The position numbers were made by a program, and so were the translations under genes. This document shows, piece after piece, positions 5,038 through 6,307 of a stretch of 6,307 nucleotides of DNA (within the stretch, counting starts at the first letter, position 1; every line of letters starts with the position of its first letter). This DNA is from Candidatus Zipacnadia bacterium (GTDB lineage Bacteria; Armatimonadota; Zipacnadia; Zipacnadales; Zipacnadaceae). The notes below the pieces were generated by a model that saw only the letters and a program-made list of their open reading frames with translations, was not told where the DNA came from and made no database searches. The stretch spans positions 1-6,307 of the forward strand of contig JALGTV010000081.1 of the NCBI GenBank assembly GCA_029821215.1, written 5' to 3'.

Positions 5038-6307
5038 ATGCAGTTGACATTTCTGGGAGCAGCCCGGCAGGTAACTGGCTCTCGCTTCTGGTTGCAGACT
5101 TCAGCCGGTAATGTGCTGGTTGACTGCGGCCTGTATCAAGGGCAAGACCATCCGCGCGTGCAGAATAAGTTAGACTTTGACCTTGATCCCGCTGCCATTG
5201 ATTGGGTACTGCTGACTCATGCTCATATTGACCACAGTGGCTTGCTGCCCCGCCTGTATAAGTTGGGCTTTCGCGGCCAGGTCATAACTACCGAAGCTAC
5301 GGCTGATCTGTGCGAGTTGATGCTGCTGGACAGCGCTCACATCCAGCAGGAAGATGCCCAGTTTGATTTGAAGAAGTGGCGGCGTCGGGGCCGGGTCGGT
5401 CCTCCTCCTCAACCGCTGTATACAGTAGAGGATGCCGAGCAGTGCTTGCAGACTTTCCAGCCCGTTGCCTATGACGAGAAAATCTCTCTGACGCCGGAAA
5501 TGACCGTGCGGTTCTGCGACGCTGGTCACATCCTGGGCTCAGCCTCCATTGAGGTCTGGGTCAGCAATGGTGACCAGCAGCGCAAGATTGTCTTCTCCGG
5601 CGATATTGGTGGGCCGGATCGTCCCATCCTGCGCGACCCGCAGGTGCCAGCAGGGGCTGACTTCGTGGTCATGGAGTCTACCTATGGTGATCGCTCCCAC
5701 GACCCCCGTTCTCACAGCATAGCCAAGCTAAAAGACATCGTCCGCACCACTCTAAGGCGAGGCGGCCACCTGCTCATTCCAGCCTTCGCGGTCGGCCGCA
5801 CTCAAGAGGTACTGTTTGAGATAGCCGAGTTCATCCGGTCGGGTGATATTCCCGAGACGCCGGTATTCGTGGACAGTCCCATGGCCATTGAGGCCACCGA
5901 GATCTTCCGCCGTCATCCTGAGTGTTTTGACGCTGAGATGAGGGAGCTTATTGCGTCTAACCACTCACCATTCCGCTTCCCGGGCCTGAAGATTACCCGC
6001 AAACGCGAGGAATCTATGGCTATCAACGATTTTCGCCAGCCGTGCATCATCATTTCCGCCAGCGGTATGTGTACTGGCGGCCGTATCCGCCACCACCTGC
6101 GCCACCACTTATCCCACAACGATGACACCCTGCTCTTCGTGGGCTATCAAGCCGCCGGCACACTGGGCCGCCGCATCCTGAGCGGTGCCCAACATGTGGA
6201 GATTTTCCCCGGAGAGACCCACGAAGTGCGCTGTGAAGTGGAGAGCTTACCGGGATTCTCGGCTCATGCTGACCGCGCGGGGCTGCTGGCCTGGCTACAG
6301 GAGGCGG
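5038..6307 (+). CDS. Beta-CASP metallo-beta-lactamase-fold RNase-type protein (3' end cut by window)
   Basis: A zinc-dependent RNA-processing hydrolase of the beta-CASP group (COG1236-like, related to CPSF73/Ysh1 and bacterial MBL-fold RNA metallo-hydrolases), probably a cytoplasmic endonuclease or 5' exonuclease. The first 423 residues are present; the end lies beyond the right edge. Metal-binding motifs are complete: HAHIDHSG (61-68), GHILGSA with His164, and GDIGG with Asp189. The beta-CASP motifs follow: motif A Glu213 in MESTYGD, motif B at IRHHL (His352 or His353, in the SASGMCTGGR region), and motif C His410 in FSAHAD. An active enzyme is therefore expected. The ATG start gives MQLTFLGAARQVTGS, the normal family N-terminus; its ribosome site is weak (A-rich, AAAGTGA), so translation may depend on the LOG gene 18 bases upstream. 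The family is very secure. The exact RNA substrate is unknown, and it is not RNase J by its motif pattern. Confidence 0.95.
   Translation, partial: MQLTFLGAARQVTGSRFWLQTSAGNVLVDCGLYQGQDHPRVQNKLDFDLDPAAIDWVLLTHAHIDHSGLLPRLYKLGFRGQVITTEATADLCELMLLDSAHIQQEDAQFDLKKWRRRGRVGPPPQPLYTVEDAEQCLQTFQPVAYDEKISLTPEMTVRFCDAGHILGSASIEVWVSNGDQQRKIVFSGDIGGPDRPILRDPQVPAGADFVVMESTYGDRSHDPRSHSIAKLKDIVRTTLRRGGHLLIPAFAVGRTQEVLFEIAEFIRSGDIPETPVFVDSPMAIEATEIFRRHPECFDAEMRELIASNHSPFRFPGLKITRKREESMAINDFRQPCIIISASGMCTGGRIRHHLRHHLSHNDDTLLFVGYQAAGTLGRRILSGAQHVEIFPGETHEVRCEVESLPGFSAHADRAGLLAWLQEA

Noticed and set aside
5170..5529. Minus-strand 119-codon frame
   Set aside because: It is the antisense of the beta-CASP gene, whose frame contains the HxHxDH and GHILGSA motifs.

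Overview
The window looks like a chromosomal piece of a bacterium, most likely a Clostridia-like member of the Bacillota or a related uncultivated lineage. Three things suggest this: strong AGGAG-type ribosome binding sites with frequent non-ATG starts, sigma-A type promoters, and a YvcK protein with a two-helix membrane anchor followed by a glycolytic GAPDH gene. The lineage is an inference; there is no rRNA or other decisive marker. No mobile element, tRNA, rRNA or CRISPR array was seen.

The left two thirds are read from the minus strand, in transcription order: a soluble PAS hybrid histidine kinase with a C-terminal receiver (4143-2665); a 374-base spacer with a good sigma-A promoter and an attenuator-like hairpin; yvcK, a CofD-like regulator of carbon flux and cell-wall synthesis (2290-995); a 110-base spacer with its own promoter and an overlapping dyad; and gap, the NAD-type glyceraldehyde-3-phosphate dehydrogenase, which starts at TTG 884 and runs off the left edge.

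The right third is read from the plus strand, divergent from the kinase: a LOG/SLOG-family nucleotide-binding protein (about 4441-5019), then, 18 bases later, a beta-CASP metallo-beta-lactamase-fold RNase-type protein (from 5038, running off the right edge). The divergent spacer holds two inverted repeats, one perfect with 9-base arms, that could be operators.

The yvcK-gap pair points to central carbon metabolism: YvcK homologues are needed for growth on gluconeogenic substrates, and GAPDH works in both directions of that pathway. The LOG and beta-CASP genes probably form an operon of unknown purpose, perhaps in nucleotide or RNA turnover. No dramatic new system is evident. The most interesting points are the regulatory dyads, the LOG/beta-CASP pairing, a possible ATT start codon, and the leader of yvcK.
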